This document shows, piece after piece, positions 1 through 8,380 of a stretch of DNA of 64,000 nucleotides (positions within the stretch are counted from its first letter, which is position 1; each line of letters opens with the position of its first letter). Source of the stretch: Nocardia higoensis NBRC 100133 (GTDB taxonomy: Bacteria > Actinomycetota > Actinomycetes > Mycobacteriales > Mycobacteriaceae). Where the stretch lies: NCBI RefSeq assembly GCF_000308595.1, contig NZ_BAGA01000184.1, positions 1 to 64,000 on the forward strand. Reading direction: 5' to 3'. The notes under the pieces are model-generated. The model ran no database searches and had not been told where the DNA came from. It saw nothing but the letters and a program-made list of their open reading frames with translations. The position numbers were made by a program, and so were the translations under genes.

Positions 1-644
1 CGGGCGCGGCGGCCGCGGTGGCCGCGCGGACCATGCCGCCGGAACGCGGGGACTGGCAGCCGCTGCTCACCGCCGCGTTCGCGCTCGACTCCCGCGCGGT
101 GTCGGCGCAGCTGACCGCGCACCTGGCGGCCTACGGGGTCCTGGACACCTGGAATCTGTTGTGCCGCCCGGCATTCGCGGAGATCGTCGCGCGCCAGCTC
201 GGTGGTGAGGGCTGCATCGACGTCGAGCATCTGCTGTCCTGGTCGATCGCGGCGGCACTGCACGCGGGCACACCGCCCGCCGTCTCGGGGCAGACGCCCG
301 CCGCGGTGCTCGCCTGCACGAGCGGCGAGACACACGCCCTCGCCTTGGAAGCTCTGCGGGCCGCGCTCGTCGAACGCGGCGTGAACGCGTGGATGCTTGG
401 CGCCGATGTACCGACTGTCGCGATCGCGGACGCGATCGCGCGTATCGACGGCCATCCCGATGTGGTGCTGTGGTCGCAGCAGGAATCCACGGCGCTGACC
501 TCGGCCATCCGGGTCTGCGCGGAGGCGGGCGCCAGGGTGCTGGTCGGCGGCCCTGGCTGGGACGAGGTGATACTGCCGGACGGGGCGAGCGCGGTCCACA
601 CCCTCGAGGACGCGGTCGAGCGAATCGCCGGGCCCCTCGCCTGA
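1..644 (+). CDS. MerR-type regulator with B12-binding-like domain (5' end missing)
   Basis: The reading frame is open to the left edge, so this is the C-terminal part of a protein that starts outside the window. It is paralogous to the regulator at 1677-2615. Both share a helical segment containing DTWN.LCRPAF, a conserved VEH, and a Rossmann-like segment with GETHAL. The family (LitR/CarH-type MerR proteins) represses carotenoid and light-response genes and uses cobalamin as sensor. The His of the B12-binding motif is kept (GETH), but the Gly of D-x-H-x-x-G is Ala. The Trp that begins the CarH W-x9-EH motif is Gln here. The N-terminal helix-turn-helix cannot be seen. Cobalamin binding is therefore uncertain. 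Confidence 0.75.
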   Translation, partial: GAAAAVAARTMPPERGDWQPLLTAAFALDSRAVSAQLTAHLAAYGVLDTWNLLCRPAFAEIVARQLGGEGCIDVEHLLSWSIAAALHAGTPPAVSGQTPAAVLACTSGETHALALEALRAALVERGVNAWMLGADVPTVAIADAIARIDGHPDVVLWSQQESTALTSAIRVCAEAGARVLVGGPGWDEVILPDGASAVHTLEDAVERIAGPLA

Positions 645-657
645 CTTACCCGACGCG

Positions 658-686
658 GGGTGGGGCCGGAGCGACCGGCCCCACCC
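658..686. terminator. Bidirectional terminator hairpin
   Basis: A perfect 12-bp inverted repeat (GGGTGGGGCCGG, 5-base loop, CCGGCCCCACCC) lies between the convergent ends of the first gene and the fasciclin gene. There is no long T run, so it is a likely but not classical intrinsic terminator serving both strands. Confidence 0.65.
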
Positions 687-704
687 GCAGCGATGCGCCG
701 CGAA

Positions 705-1376
705 CTACCGCGCGGGCGGCATCAGCACCTGGTCGATGAGATAGACCGTCGCATTGGCGGTCTGGACGCCGCCGCAGACGACAGACGCCTGGTTGACGGA
801 GATGTTGTCGCCGTTCTTGGTCACGGTGACATCGGAACCCTCGACAGTGGTGTGGGTGCCCGCGATGTCGTTCGGAGCGATCCGGCCCGGCACCGCGTGG
901 TACGTCAGGATCGAGGTCAGTGCCGCCGAGTCGGTCTTCAGTCCTTCGACGGTGGCCGGATCGAGCGCCGCGAACGCGCTGTCCACCGGCGCGAAGATCG
1001 TGAACTCACCGCCGTCGAGGGTGGCGGCGAGATTCACCTGCGGATTGAGCTGACCGGAGACGGCCGCGGTGAGCGTTTTCAGCACCGGGCTGTCGGCCGC
1101 GGCCGCCGTCACCGGTTGCGTGGCCATCGACTCCAGGGAGCCGGGGCCACTCGGCACCTGTTCTGCGTATCCGGCGCAGCCGGGGCCGACCGGCGCGGCG
1201 GCCGTCGCGCCCTGCCCCTGCGTCGACTGCGTCGACATGGTCGTCGACGCCGCGCGGCTGCTGGTGGTGCTGCCGCTGTCCGACGTCGATGTGCCGTCGT
1301 TGCTACAGGCGGCACCGGCGATCGCGATCGCCGAAAGCGCCGCGATCAGCGCTGCGCGAGATGTACGAGTCCTCAT
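705..1376 (-). CDS. Fasciclin (FAS1) domain lipoprotein
   Basis: This encodes a 223-residue secreted lipoprotein. Residues 1-24 form a basic then hydrophobic signal ending in GAAC, a plausible lipobox with Cys24 as the lipidated residue. A Ser/Thr-rich linker follows, then one FAS1 domain (about residues 85-220) with the family motifs around FTIFAPVDSAFA and ILTYHAVPG. It resembles the mycobacterial MPT70/MPT83 proteins, which are surface or secreted adhesion-type proteins. A ribosome site (AGAAAGG) precedes the ATG. It sits between two B12-type MerR genes, so light or stress control is possible but not shown. Confidence 0.88.
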   Translation of the reverse strand: MRTRTSRAALIAALSAIAIAGAACSNDGTSTSDSGSTTSSRAASTTMSTQSTQGQGATAAAPVGPGCAGYAEQVPSGPGSLESMATQPVTAAAADSPVLKTLTAAVSGQLNPQVNLAATLDGGEFTIFAPVDSAFAALDPATVEGLKTDSAALTSILTYHAVPGRIAPNDIAGTHTTVEGSDVTVTKNGDNISVNQASVVCGGVQTANATVYLIDQVLMPPAR

Positions 1377-1524
1377 GTCGGGCCTTTCTCGTAGGGCGGG
1401 GTCAGGAATCGATCTGCCCGCTGCATCGATTTTGCATCATTTGTCGAGTATTGTGAAGTCCGCAGGAGAAATCCGAGCTGAGCCCGAGTACCCAATCAGC
1501 ACGATCCATCACAAGGAGAACGCC

Positions 1525-1641
1525 ATGCTTCCCAGCACGACCACCCGCTCGCTCGGATCGCCGGTGAGCGCCGGAGCCGCATCGCCGGCGGCCTTCGCCG
1601 GGGATTTCCGGACCCCGCAGGGATGCGTGTCGTCGGACTGA
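1525..1641 (+). CDS. Small ORF, 38 residues, unknown
   Basis: A short ORF starts at an ATG preceded by a good ribosome site (AAGGAG, 6 bases away) and ends 35 bases before the MerR gene at 1677. The peptide is Ser/Thr/Ala/Pro-rich at the start and ends in a Cys-containing tail. It has no recognisable domain. It may be a leader ORF for the regulator or a small protein; its position and ribosome site are the only support. Confidence 0.4.
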   Translation: MLPSTTTRSLGSPVSAGAASPAAFAGDFRTPQGCVSSD

Positions 1642-1676
1642 GATCGGAAGACTCCGAGCGGCGAAAGGGGTGAACA

Positions 1677-2615
1677 GTGGCCCGACCCGGTCTCGACGAG
1701 GGCAAGGATGCCGAGGCCGGGCTCACCGTGAGCGCGGTGGCCCGGACGCTGGGCATCCCGGTCGCGACCTTGCGCAGTTGGAACCAGCGCTACGACCTGG
1801 GGCCGTCGGATCGGCGACCGGGCAGGCACCGCAGCTACTCACCGCGCGACATCGCGGTGCTCGCCCGGATGGTCGAGCTGGTCAGAACGGGCGTCAGCGC
1901 GGCCAACGCGGCGACAGCGGCCAGGGCCGCAGCCGACCCCGTACCCGAACTCGGCGACGTGCGGGCGGTGCTGACCGCGGCCGAGGGTCTGCGCGCCACC
2001 GAACTACTCGCCCTGCTCACCGCCCATTTCGCGCACTACGGCGTGGCGGATACGTGGAATCGGCTGTGCCGTCCGGCATTCGCCGATCTGGTGACCCGCC
2101 AGCTCCGCGAGGAAGGGCTGATCGACGTGGAGCACGTGCTGTCCTGGGCGATCACCACCGCGCTGCACCGCGCGAAACCGCCCGTGCGTGACTCCCGAGG
2201 ACGCACCCCCGTCCTACTCGCCTGCACCGCGGGCGAGAACCACGTGCTGCCGCTGGAGATCCTGCGCGCCGCGCTGGCCGAGACCGAGATCCCGGCGCTG
2301 CTGCTCGGCGCCTCGGTGCCGGGCTCCGCGCTCGCCGACGCCGTGGGCAAGCAGCCACACCGCCCCATCGTGGTGCTGTGGTCGCAGAGCGAGCGCACGG
2401 CGAAGGACGTTTCCGCCCTGACCCCGGCGCCTGCGCTGCTGCTCCTGGCCGGCCCGGGATGGGCCGGGAAAGAGCCCTGCGCGGGAGCCCGCCGGGTGCA
2501 CACCCTCGAAGACGCCGTCCACCGCATCGACCGCGCCGTGCGCGCCGCCCCCGCGGTCGCCGAGCGTGGCGACCGGCCACCGAGCCGCCGAACACGAAAG
2601 ACGTCAAATGAGTAA
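1677..2615 (+). CDS. MerR regulator with B12-binding-like domain (LitR/CarH type)
   Basis: This is a 312-residue regulator starting at GTG after AAAGGGG. Residues 16-70 form a MerR winged helix-turn-helix (TLRSWNQRYDLG, then a basic wing). Residues 100-165 form the helical four-helix-type segment. Residues 178-280 form a Rossmann-like cobalamin-binding domain with ENH at 187-189 in place of D-x-H. The EH pair of the CarH W-x9-EH motif is at 152-153, but the Trp position holds Gln142. Family members repress carotenoid genes in the dark through adenosylcobalamin. The downstream overlapping prenyl-diphosphate synthase fits control of isoprenoid or carotenoid supply. Whether cobalamin is still bound is open. 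Confidence 0.85.
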   Translation: MARPGLDEGKDAEAGLTVSAVARTLGIPVATLRSWNQRYDLGPSDRRPGRHRSYSPRDIAVLARMVELVRTGVSAANAATAARAAADPVPELGDVRAVLTAAEGLRATELLALLTAHFAHYGVADTWNRLCRPAFADLVTRQLREEGLIDVEHVLSWAITTALHRAKPPVRDSRGRTPVLLACTAGENHVLPLEILRAALAETEIPALLLGASVPGSALADAVGKQPHRPIVVLWSQSERTAKDVSALTPAPALLLLAGPGWAGKEPCAGARRVHTLEDAVHRIDRAVRAAPAVAERGDRPPSRRTRKTSNE

Positions 2616-3774
2616 ATTCGACTCAGAAACGATGCAATCTGCGACGAAGTGTGTCAGGCTCGGAACTGTGAACGGACCACGAACCGCCCAACTGATCCGA
2701 ACCGACCAGCCCGGCATCGGCGAACCGGCATGGTTCGACCGGGTCCGGAATTCGCTACGCGAGCACACCACCGAGTTCGTGGCCGCCCGCTGTGCGGAAG
2801 AACTCGCGCCACTCGGGTTCGACGAGCCGATCCGCGCGCTGGGCACTGTCGTCGCGGGCGGCAAGGCGCTGCGACCGACGTTCATGTATCTCGGCTGGTT
2901 GTGCGGAGCCGCAGAATCCGAGGCGGCATTACGGGCGGCCGCGAGCCTGGAGTTGTTGCACGCTTTCGCGCTGTTGCAGGACGACGTGATGGACGAATCC
3001 GACTCCCGCCGGGGCAGGCCCGCCGCACACGTCCGGCTGGCCCGATGGCATGCCGGCCAGCAGCGCTCGGGTTCGCCGTCGCGGTTCGGCGAGTCCGCGG
3101 CGGTGCTGCTGGGCGACCTGTGCCTGGTGTGGGCCGAACGAATGCTTCGCGAAAGCGGTGTGGGCGCGGCGGCAGCGGCGCGGGTGTGGCCGCACTACGA
3201 CGCGATGCGCGCCGAGCTGGCGGTCGGACAACTCGCCGACCTGCTCAACGACGCGGCGCGCCTGCCCACGCTGGAGCAGGTTCTCGACATCGCACGCCGG
3301 AAGTCCGGGAACTACACCGTGCGCAGGCCGCTGGAACTGGGCGCGGCGATGGCCGGTTGCGCGGCGCCGGTGCTCGAGGCGCTGGGCGACTACGGCACGC
3401 TCATCGGCGAAGCCTTCCAGATCCGCGACGACCTGCTCGGCCTGTTCGGCGATCCCGCGATCACCGGCAAGCCCGCGGGCGCCGACCTGCGCGAGCGCAA
3501 GGCCACCACGGTCGTCGTCCTGGCGGAGCATCTCGCTTCGCCCGCCGAGCGCGCCCGGCTGCACCAACTCTGGGCACGTGGCGAATTCGACGACGAGGCG
3601 GTGACGGCGGCGCTGGCCGTGATCGTGGACAGCGGCGCACCGCGGCGAGCCGAGCAGATGATCAGCGAACGCCTGCAGCGCGCGGAATCGGTGCTCGACC
3701 GCAGCGGTATCGACCCCGTGGTCGCCTCGGCACTGCAGCGGATGGCGCTGGTGAGCACCGACCGCTGCCACTGA
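2608..3774 (+). CDS. Polyprenyl (geranylgeranyl-type) diphosphate synthase
   Basis: This protein condenses isopentenyl diphosphate onto an allylic diphosphate to give a C20-type prenyl diphosphate. The first Asp-rich motif is DDVMD at residues 125-129 and the second is DDLLG near 275. KALRP near residue 86 is the usual diphosphate-binding Lys/Arg region. The chosen ATG at 2608 overlaps the end of the MerR gene by 8 bases, implying translational coupling; a GTG at 2668 is an alternative start. At 388 residues it has a longer N-terminus than most family members. Linkage to a LitR/CarH-type regulator suggests carotenoid supply (CrtE-like), although no phytoene synthase is in the window. Confidence 0.87.
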   Translation: MSKFDSETMQSATKCVRLGTVNGPRTAQLIRTDQPGIGEPAWFDRVRNSLREHTTEFVAARCAEELAPLGFDEPIRALGTVVAGGKALRPTFMYLGWLCGAAESEAALRAAASLELLHAFALLQDDVMDESDSRRGRPAAHVRLARWHAGQQRSGSPSRFGESAAVLLGDLCLVWAERMLRESGVGAAAAARVWPHYDAMRAELAVGQLADLLNDAARLPTLEQVLDIARRKSGNYTVRRPLELGAAMAGCAAPVLEALGDYGTLIGEAFQIRDDLLGLFGDPAITGKPAGADLRERKATTVVVLAEHLASPAERARLHQLWARGEFDDEAVTAALAVIVDSGAPRRAEQMISERLQRAESVLDRSGIDPVVASALQRMALVSTDRCH

Positions 3775-4006
3775 CCGTCGCATCGGGCCATCGTCGTCCC
3801 GAAGCGGCGCGGCTCCAGCGCGTAGTCGATGCGCAGCGACGCCATCTCTACGCGCTGGCGCCCCCCGGCCCCGCAGACGACCGGGGTGCCGGCCGCGAAT
3901 GGATTTCGCGGGTCGTCCACTCCGGCCGTGCGGTCGACCGAATGCCGGCGGGCGGCGCAGCGGCGCGACGCTCGCCGCGCGGTCGGGCCTCTCGGTGCCG
4001 GGGCTC

Positions 4007-4590
4007 TCAGTGGTGTGCAGGCACCCGATGGTCGCGTCGGTCGACGAGGTCGACGGCGCCGATGCCGGTGGTGAATTCGTGGACGCGCCACCGCCCGCCG
4101 GCGTGGGCGTCCAGCGGTGGCGTGTCGCCGCCCGCATCGGTCCGCAGCCCGAGCAGCAGTTCCCGCAGGGCCTCGTCGGCGGTGAAGCGCGGCGTCCAGC
4201 CCAGTTCGGCGCGGGCCCGGCCGGTGTCGAGCAGCGGCAGGTGCATGAAGGCGTCGAACAGTTCGGGCGGCGCGGGCACCATGCGGGCGTGCCATGCCGT
4301 GGCCAGGGCAGCGCGCACCACGCGGTACGGCAGGCGCACCGTGCGTGCGCCGAACAGCTCGCCCAGCGCGGCGGCGTCGATGACCGGTTCGGCCGCGAGG
4401 TTGACCGGGCCACGCGCATCCGAGACGATCGCGGTGGCGAAGGCGCGGCCGATATCGGCCGAGTGCACGGCTTGGAAACGCAGTCCGTCCGGCAGCGGCA
4501 GAATCGGCCCGAGCCCGGTCGCACGAGCCGGTTCGGCACCAGCGGCCCCATGAACAGGCGGCGCTGCTCGCCCGCGGTTCGCTTCCGTCT
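4007..4590 (-). pseudogene. Remnant of an NAD-dependent epimerase/dehydratase
   Basis: The C-terminal half of a short-chain epimerase-type protein is readable on the minus strand (FQAVHSADIGRAFATA, then ELGWTPRFTADEAL, typical of the family's C-terminal region). The preceding segment (LFMGPLVPNRLV, about 4525-4560) lies in a different frame, so at least one frameshift is needed near 4525. The N-terminal Rossmann domain and its TGxxGxxG motif are absent before the next gene ends at 4625. The gene is therefore truncated and shifted. The adjoining stretch 3775-4006 holds no recognisable gene. Confidence 0.6.
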
Positions 4591-4624
4591 GCGTCGATAC
4601 CGAGCGGCGCCGACCGGCGCGGGT

Positions 4625-5713
4625 TCATGCGCGTTCGACCGCCTCCGCCGGATGCCGGTAGCGCGGATAGGTGAGGTACCCCTCGTCGCCGCCCTGGTAG
4701 TAGGTGGCCTCGTCGGCGACGGCCAGCGGAAGTCCGTCGCGAAGCCGCTCGACCAGGTCCGGATTGGCGAGATAGGCCCGGCCGAAGCTGATGAGGTCGG
4801 CGCCGAGCCCGAGCCAGTGACGGGCTTCGGCCGGTCCGGCGATCGCCGGGCCCATCGGCACGACCGGATTCATGATGAGCGTGCCCGGCCAGCGCCGGCG
4901 CAGTCCGAGCAGCACGTCTTCGGGAGCAGTGGCCTCGAGGTGCACGTATGCCGGTTCCAGGCGAGCGAGTTCGGCGAGCAGTGCCCCGTAGAGGGCGGGG
5001 GTCTCGCTCTCCTGGACGCCCCAGAACGTGCCGCCCGGCGAGAGGCGGATGCCGGTCCTGGCGGCGCCCACGGCATCGACGGTCGCGCTCACGGCCTCGA
5101 CCGCGAAGCGGATGCGGTTGGCGACCGAGCCGCCGTAACGGTCGGTGCGCAGATTGGCGTTCGAGGAGAGGAACTGGGAGATCAGGTAGCCGTTCGCCCC
5201 GTGCAGCTCCACGCCGTCGAATCCGGCGTCGATCGCCCGGAGTGCCGCTCGCGCATAGGATTCGGCGTGTTCGGCCACTTCGTCTGTGGTCAATGCCCGC
5301 GGGATCGGTGCGGGCCGTGGGCCGTTCGGGGTGAAGACCTCCCCGGCGGCGGGCACGGCCGACGGGCCGACCGGCTCCAGACCGGTCGTGTCGGGGTGGG
5401 AGACGCGGCCACTGTGCATGAGCTGAGCGAAGATCCGGCCGCCCGCGGTGTGCACGGCCTCGGTCACCGGACGCCACGAGGCGACCTGTTCGTCGGTGTG
5501 CAGACCCGGCGTTCCTGGGCTGGATTGCGCCACTCGGTCGGGCTGCACGCCCTCGGTCACGATCAGGCCCGCACTCGCGCGTTGCGCGTAATAGGTGGCC
5601 ATCGACGGAGTGGCCCGACCGTCGGCGGTGGCCCTGACCCGAGTCATCGGGGCCATCACCACGCGGTTGGGCAGGGTCAGTTCACCGAGCCGGTAGCTGT
5701 CGAAGAGCGTCAT
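4625..5713 (-). CDS. Old Yellow Enzyme family NAD(P)H:flavin oxidoreductase (alkene reductase)
   Basis: This FMN enzyme of 362 residues (NemA/OYE class) reduces activated C=C bonds of enones, nitro compounds or nitrate esters. Visible family features are the N-terminal NRVVMAPMTR, the substrate/flavin motif FDGVELHGANGYLISQFL, and the C-terminal DLISFGRAYLANPDL phosphate-binding region. The start is the Met at 5713, where family homology begins. It is divergently transcribed from a MerR gene across 71 bases, the usual arrangement for an electrophile-inducible OYE. The substrate cannot be read from the sequence. Confidence 0.9.
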   Translation of the reverse strand: MTLFDSYRLGELTLPNRVVMAPMTRVRATADGRATPSMATYYAQRASAGLIVTEGVQPDRVAQSSPGTPGLHTDEQVASWRPVTEAVHTAGGRIFAQLMHSGRVSHPDTTGLEPVGPSAVPAAGEVFTPNGPRPAPIPRALTTDEVAEHAESYARAALRAIDAGFDGVELHGANGYLISQFLSSNANLRTDRYGGSVANRIRFAVEAVSATVDAVGAARTGIRLSPGGTFWGVQESETPALYGALLAELARLEPAYVHLEATAPEDVLLGLRRRWPGTLIMNPVVPMGPAIAGPAEARHWLGLGADLISFGRAYLANPDLVERLRDGLPLAVADEATYYQGGDEGYLTYPRYRHPAEAVERA

Positions 5714-5718
5714 GACAG

Positions 5719-5754
5719 CTACGCTAAAACCTGACATCAATGTGAGAGGCAAGT
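5719..5754 (-). promoter_or_regulatory. Candidate MerR-type promoter/operator
   Basis: On the minus strand TTGCCT is followed, 19 bases later, by a weak -10-like TTAGCG. The 19-bp spacer is the elongated spacing typical of MerR-activated promoters. The spacer region has CCT...AGG outer symmetry. It lies between the OYE gene and its divergent MerR gene. The assignment is inferred from spacing and context. Confidence 0.4.
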
Positions 5755-5784
5755 GCTATGCCGCGGATCACATCGGAGGCGGAT

Positions 5785-6159
5785 ATGCGGATCGGCGAAC
5801 TCGCCGCCCGGACCGGCGTCAGCGTCCGGTCGCTGCGCTACTACGAAGAACAAGGGCTGCTCAGCAGCATTCGCAGCCCCAGCGGCCAGCGGCACTACAC
5901 CGACGACGTGCTCGAACGCGTCGCCTTCATCCAGCGCCTCTACGCCGCGGGCCTGTCCAGCCGCACCATCGCCGAACTGCTCCCCTGCGTCGACTCACCG
6001 AGCGCCGAGAACACCGAGACCTCGCTCGCTCGCATGATCCACGAACGTGACCGCCTCTGCGAGCACATCGCCGAACTCCAGCGCACCCGCGAATCCCTGG
6101 ACGGGCTCATCGCGGCGGCCCGCGCGCACCGGCAGCAACAGACGACAGCGAACAGCTGA
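5785..6159 (+). CDS. MerR family regulator of the adjacent OYE gene
   Basis: A 124-residue regulator begins with the classical MerR start MRIGELAARTGVSVRSLRYY. The helix-turn-helix and wing span residues 1-70. A coiled-coil dimerisation helix (RDRLCEHIAELQRTRESLDG) ends the protein. The ATG at 5785 has GGAGG five bases upstream and is preferred over the earlier ATG at 5758. There are no Cys residues, so sensing is by ligand binding rather than by metal or thiol chemistry. It probably activates the divergent oxidoreductase gene in response to small electrophiles. Confidence 0.87.
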   Translation: MRIGELAARTGVSVRSLRYYEEQGLLSSIRSPSGQRHYTDDVLERVAFIQRLYAAGLSSRTIAELLPCVDSPSAENTETSLARMIHERDRLCEHIAELQRTRESLDGLIAAARAHRQQQTTANS

Positions 6160-6164
6160 TCGAT

Positions 6165-6986
6165 TCAGACCGGGACACGCGCCGCTTCGTGCGCCGGTGC
6201 GCCGCGCCGGGCGCGGGCGTGCCAGCGACCGCGGGTTCGGGTGACCTCGATGGGGTGCGCGAAGGCGCGCGTGATCGTGTCGGTGGTGACGGCTTCCTCG
6301 ACCGCGCCGGTGGCGACGGCTCGTCCGTCCGCGAGGACGAGTGCGTGGCCGGTGGTCTCCGGCAGGTCCTCGAGGTGGTGGGTCACCAGGATCGAGGCGA
6401 GTTCCGGTGCGGTGCGGGGCAGGGCGTCGATGGTCTCCAGGAGTTGTTCGCGGGCGGCGACGTCGAGACCGGTGGTCGGTTCGTCGAGCAGCAGGAGCCG
6501 AGGTTCGGCGATCAGCGCGCGGGCGATCAGCGCGCGGCCGCGTTCACCTTGGGAGAGAGTCGGCCACAAGGCGTCCCGGCGCGCGGTGAGGCCGACTTCG
6601 GCGATCAGCGCGGTGGCCTTCTCGCGCTGCTCGACGGTCGGCTGCCAGCGCATCGGGGTCTCGATCGTGCCGGTGATGCCGGTCAGCACCACGGCCGGCA
6701 CCGACAGCGGTGACCGCAGCGGGTGACGCGGATCGACGTGCCCGATGTCGCGTCGCAGCTCCTGCACGTCGACCCGGCCGAGGCGACGACCGAGCACGTC
6801 GACCGTGCCGGAGGTCGGGTGGGTTCGGGCGCCGCAGAAGCCGAGGATGGTGGACTTGCCCGCACCGTTGGGGCCGAGCAGCGCCCAGTGCTCACCCGCC
6901 CGGACCGTGAGATCCACGCCGTGCAAGATCTGGACGCCCTCGCGACGGAAGGTCACCTGGTGCAATTCGAGGACGGTGGCGCTCAT
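6165..6986 (-). CDS. ABC transporter ATP-binding protein
   Basis: This is a 273-residue ATPase with Walker A GPNGAGKST near residue 39, signature LSQGERGRALIARALI, Walker B LLLLDEPTTGLD and switch His in VTHHLEDLP. It is a single-domain ATPase of the ModF/YlmA type and no membrane partner is next to it. Its start overlaps the stop of the upstream GntR gene by four bases (ATGA), so the two are co-transcribed. The substrate is unknown, and a non-transport role is possible for this subfamily. Confidence 0.87.
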   Translation of the reverse strand: MSATVLELHQVTFRREGVQILHGVDLTVRAGEHWALLGPNGAGKSTILGFCGARTHPTSGTVDVLGRRLGRVDVQELRRDIGHVDPRHPLRSPLSVPAVVLTGITGTIETPMRWQPTVEQREKATALIAEVGLTARRDALWPTLSQGERGRALIARALIAEPRLLLLDEPTTGLDVAAREQLLETIDALPRTAPELASILVTHHLEDLPETTGHALVLADGRAVATGAVEEAVTTDTITRAFAHPIEVTRTRGRWHARARRGAPAHEAARVPV

Positions 6987-7651
6987 GCGAGTCCTTCCTT
7001 CAGCGAGGCCAGGTGGGTGCGGCAGCGACGCGCGGCCGCGTCCTCGTCGCGCCCGGCGACCGCGTCGAAGAGCTCGACGTGTGCCTCGTGATCCGCATCG
7101 CTTCCGAATTCCTTTCGGATGCGCAGCATTTCGATCATCGCCTGGCGCACCCGTGGGGTGAATCCGTCGAACAGTTCCACGAGGATCGGGTTGTGCGCGG
7201 CGACGACGATGCTGCGGTGGAAGGCGGTGTCGGCGTCGACGTGCTCCTCGATGGTCGAGCGGTGTTCCGCCCGGCCGGCCAGGGCTCGGCGGATCGCGCG
7301 CAGGTCGGCGGGGGTGCGACGCCGGGCCGCGAGCGCGGCGGCCTCCGTCTCGATGGCGATGCGCGCCTCGATGACCGCGACGATATCGGCGCGGCGCAAC
7401 ACGGTGTCCCAGTCCTCGCGAGCGTCGAGCGCGGTGACGAACACGCCCGCGCCCTGCCGGGTGGCGAGCACACCCCGGCCCGCCAGCTGCCGGATCGCCT
7501 CGCGGACCGTGGAACGGCCGACGCCGAGCTGCGCGGCCAGCGTGGTCTCCCCCGGCAACCGCTCACCCAGACTCCATTCGCCGGACTTGATCCGCTCCAG
7601 CAGGAGATCGGCGGCCTGATCCGCCATGGAAGACCTTCGCACCTGCGCCAT
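6983..7651 (-). CDS. GntR/FadR family transcriptional regulator
   Basis: A 222-residue protein has an N-terminal winged helix-turn-helix ([25 protein letters not shown], residues about 33-57, typical of GntR) and a C-terminal all-helical FCD ligand-binding domain with the expected metal-binding acidic/His positions ([15 protein letters not shown]). It is translationally coupled to the ABC ATPase downstream. Members respond to organic acids or acyl-CoAs. The start at 7651 keeps the usual [10 protein letters not shown] lead-in. Confidence 0.85.
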   Translation of the reverse strand: MAQVRRSSMADQAADLLLERIKSGEWSLGERLPGETTLAAQLGVGRSTVREAIRQLAGRGVLATRQGAGVFVTALDAREDWDTVLRRADIVAVIEARIAIETEAAALAARRRTPADLRAIRRALAGRAEHRSTIEEHVDADTAFHRSIVVAAHNPILVELFDGFTPRVRQAMIEMLRIRKEFGSDADHEAHVELFDAVAGRDEDAAARRCRTHLASLKEGLA

Positions 7652-7756
7652 CGCACCACCATTTCTCTACTTGTCTGCGGAGTTATGGCAGATTCTAGCG
7701 CGTGTTCGGACATCGCTTCTTCCTCCTCCTTCGCTGCCACGGCGGGGTCTGGTCGG

Positions 7757-8380
7757 ACCGGCTCCCGTCGTGGAGCTTGGTCGATCTGCGCGACGGCGAT
7801 CAGGCGCTCGCCGAACCGATGGCCCCGGACCGCAAACGCCGCTTCTTCGAGCGACATCCGAGCGGCCGGTGATCCTGAATCTGCCCGCAACCGTGGAGGT
7901 CGCCACCCCGAACGTGTACGCCGACCAGATCGAGTACATGCACAAGAACATCGCCCGCCGCATCGAGGTGCACCCCCGGCATCCCTACGCGGGCGACCTC
8001 GTGCACACCGCTTTCAGCGGCACCCACCAGGACGCCGTCAAGAAGGGCTTCGCCGAGCACCGGGCCCGCGCCGCGGCCGAGCGCAGGCCCGAGCACGAAC
8101 TGGAATGGCGGGTCCCCTATCTGCCGATCGACCCCGCCGACATCGGCCGCACCTACGACGCGGTGATCCGGGTGAACTCACAGTCCGGCAAGGGCGGCAT
8201 CGCCTGCCGGCCCGCGACTACGGCATCGAGATGTCCCGTCGTCAGCAGATCGAATTCGCCCGGCACGTGCAGGCGCACACCGACACGACCGGGCGGGAAG
8301 TCACCTCGGCCGAACTGTTCGAGATCTTCCGGCGGGTGTATCCGCTCCCGGCGACCGTTACGGCGGCTCAGCCGACGTAA
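7757..8380 (+). pseudogene. Decayed leuA (2-isopropylmalate synthase) remnant
   Basis: Four blocks of actinobacterial LeuA occur in order but with large gaps and frame changes. Block 1 is [20 protein letters not shown], the active-site strand around 7772-7840. Block 2 is [20 protein letters not shown] (about 7860-7950). Block 3, fused directly to it, is [20 protein letters not shown], continuing to [11 protein letters not shown]. Block 4, after a frameshift near 8205, is [20 protein letters not shown]. The catalytic His-x-His strand (SLHPHNDRG in intact enzymes) is deleted and no C-terminal regulatory domain is present. The gene cannot make active enzyme, and a functional copy is expected elsewhere. 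Confidence 0.75.

Noticed and set aside
2929-5477. Long minus-strand open frames across the prenyl synthase and OYE region
   Set aside because: They are Arg/Pro-rich shadows of real genes in very GC-rich DNA and overlap genes with clear motifs. Only the epimerase-like piece at 4007-4590 showed family similarity.
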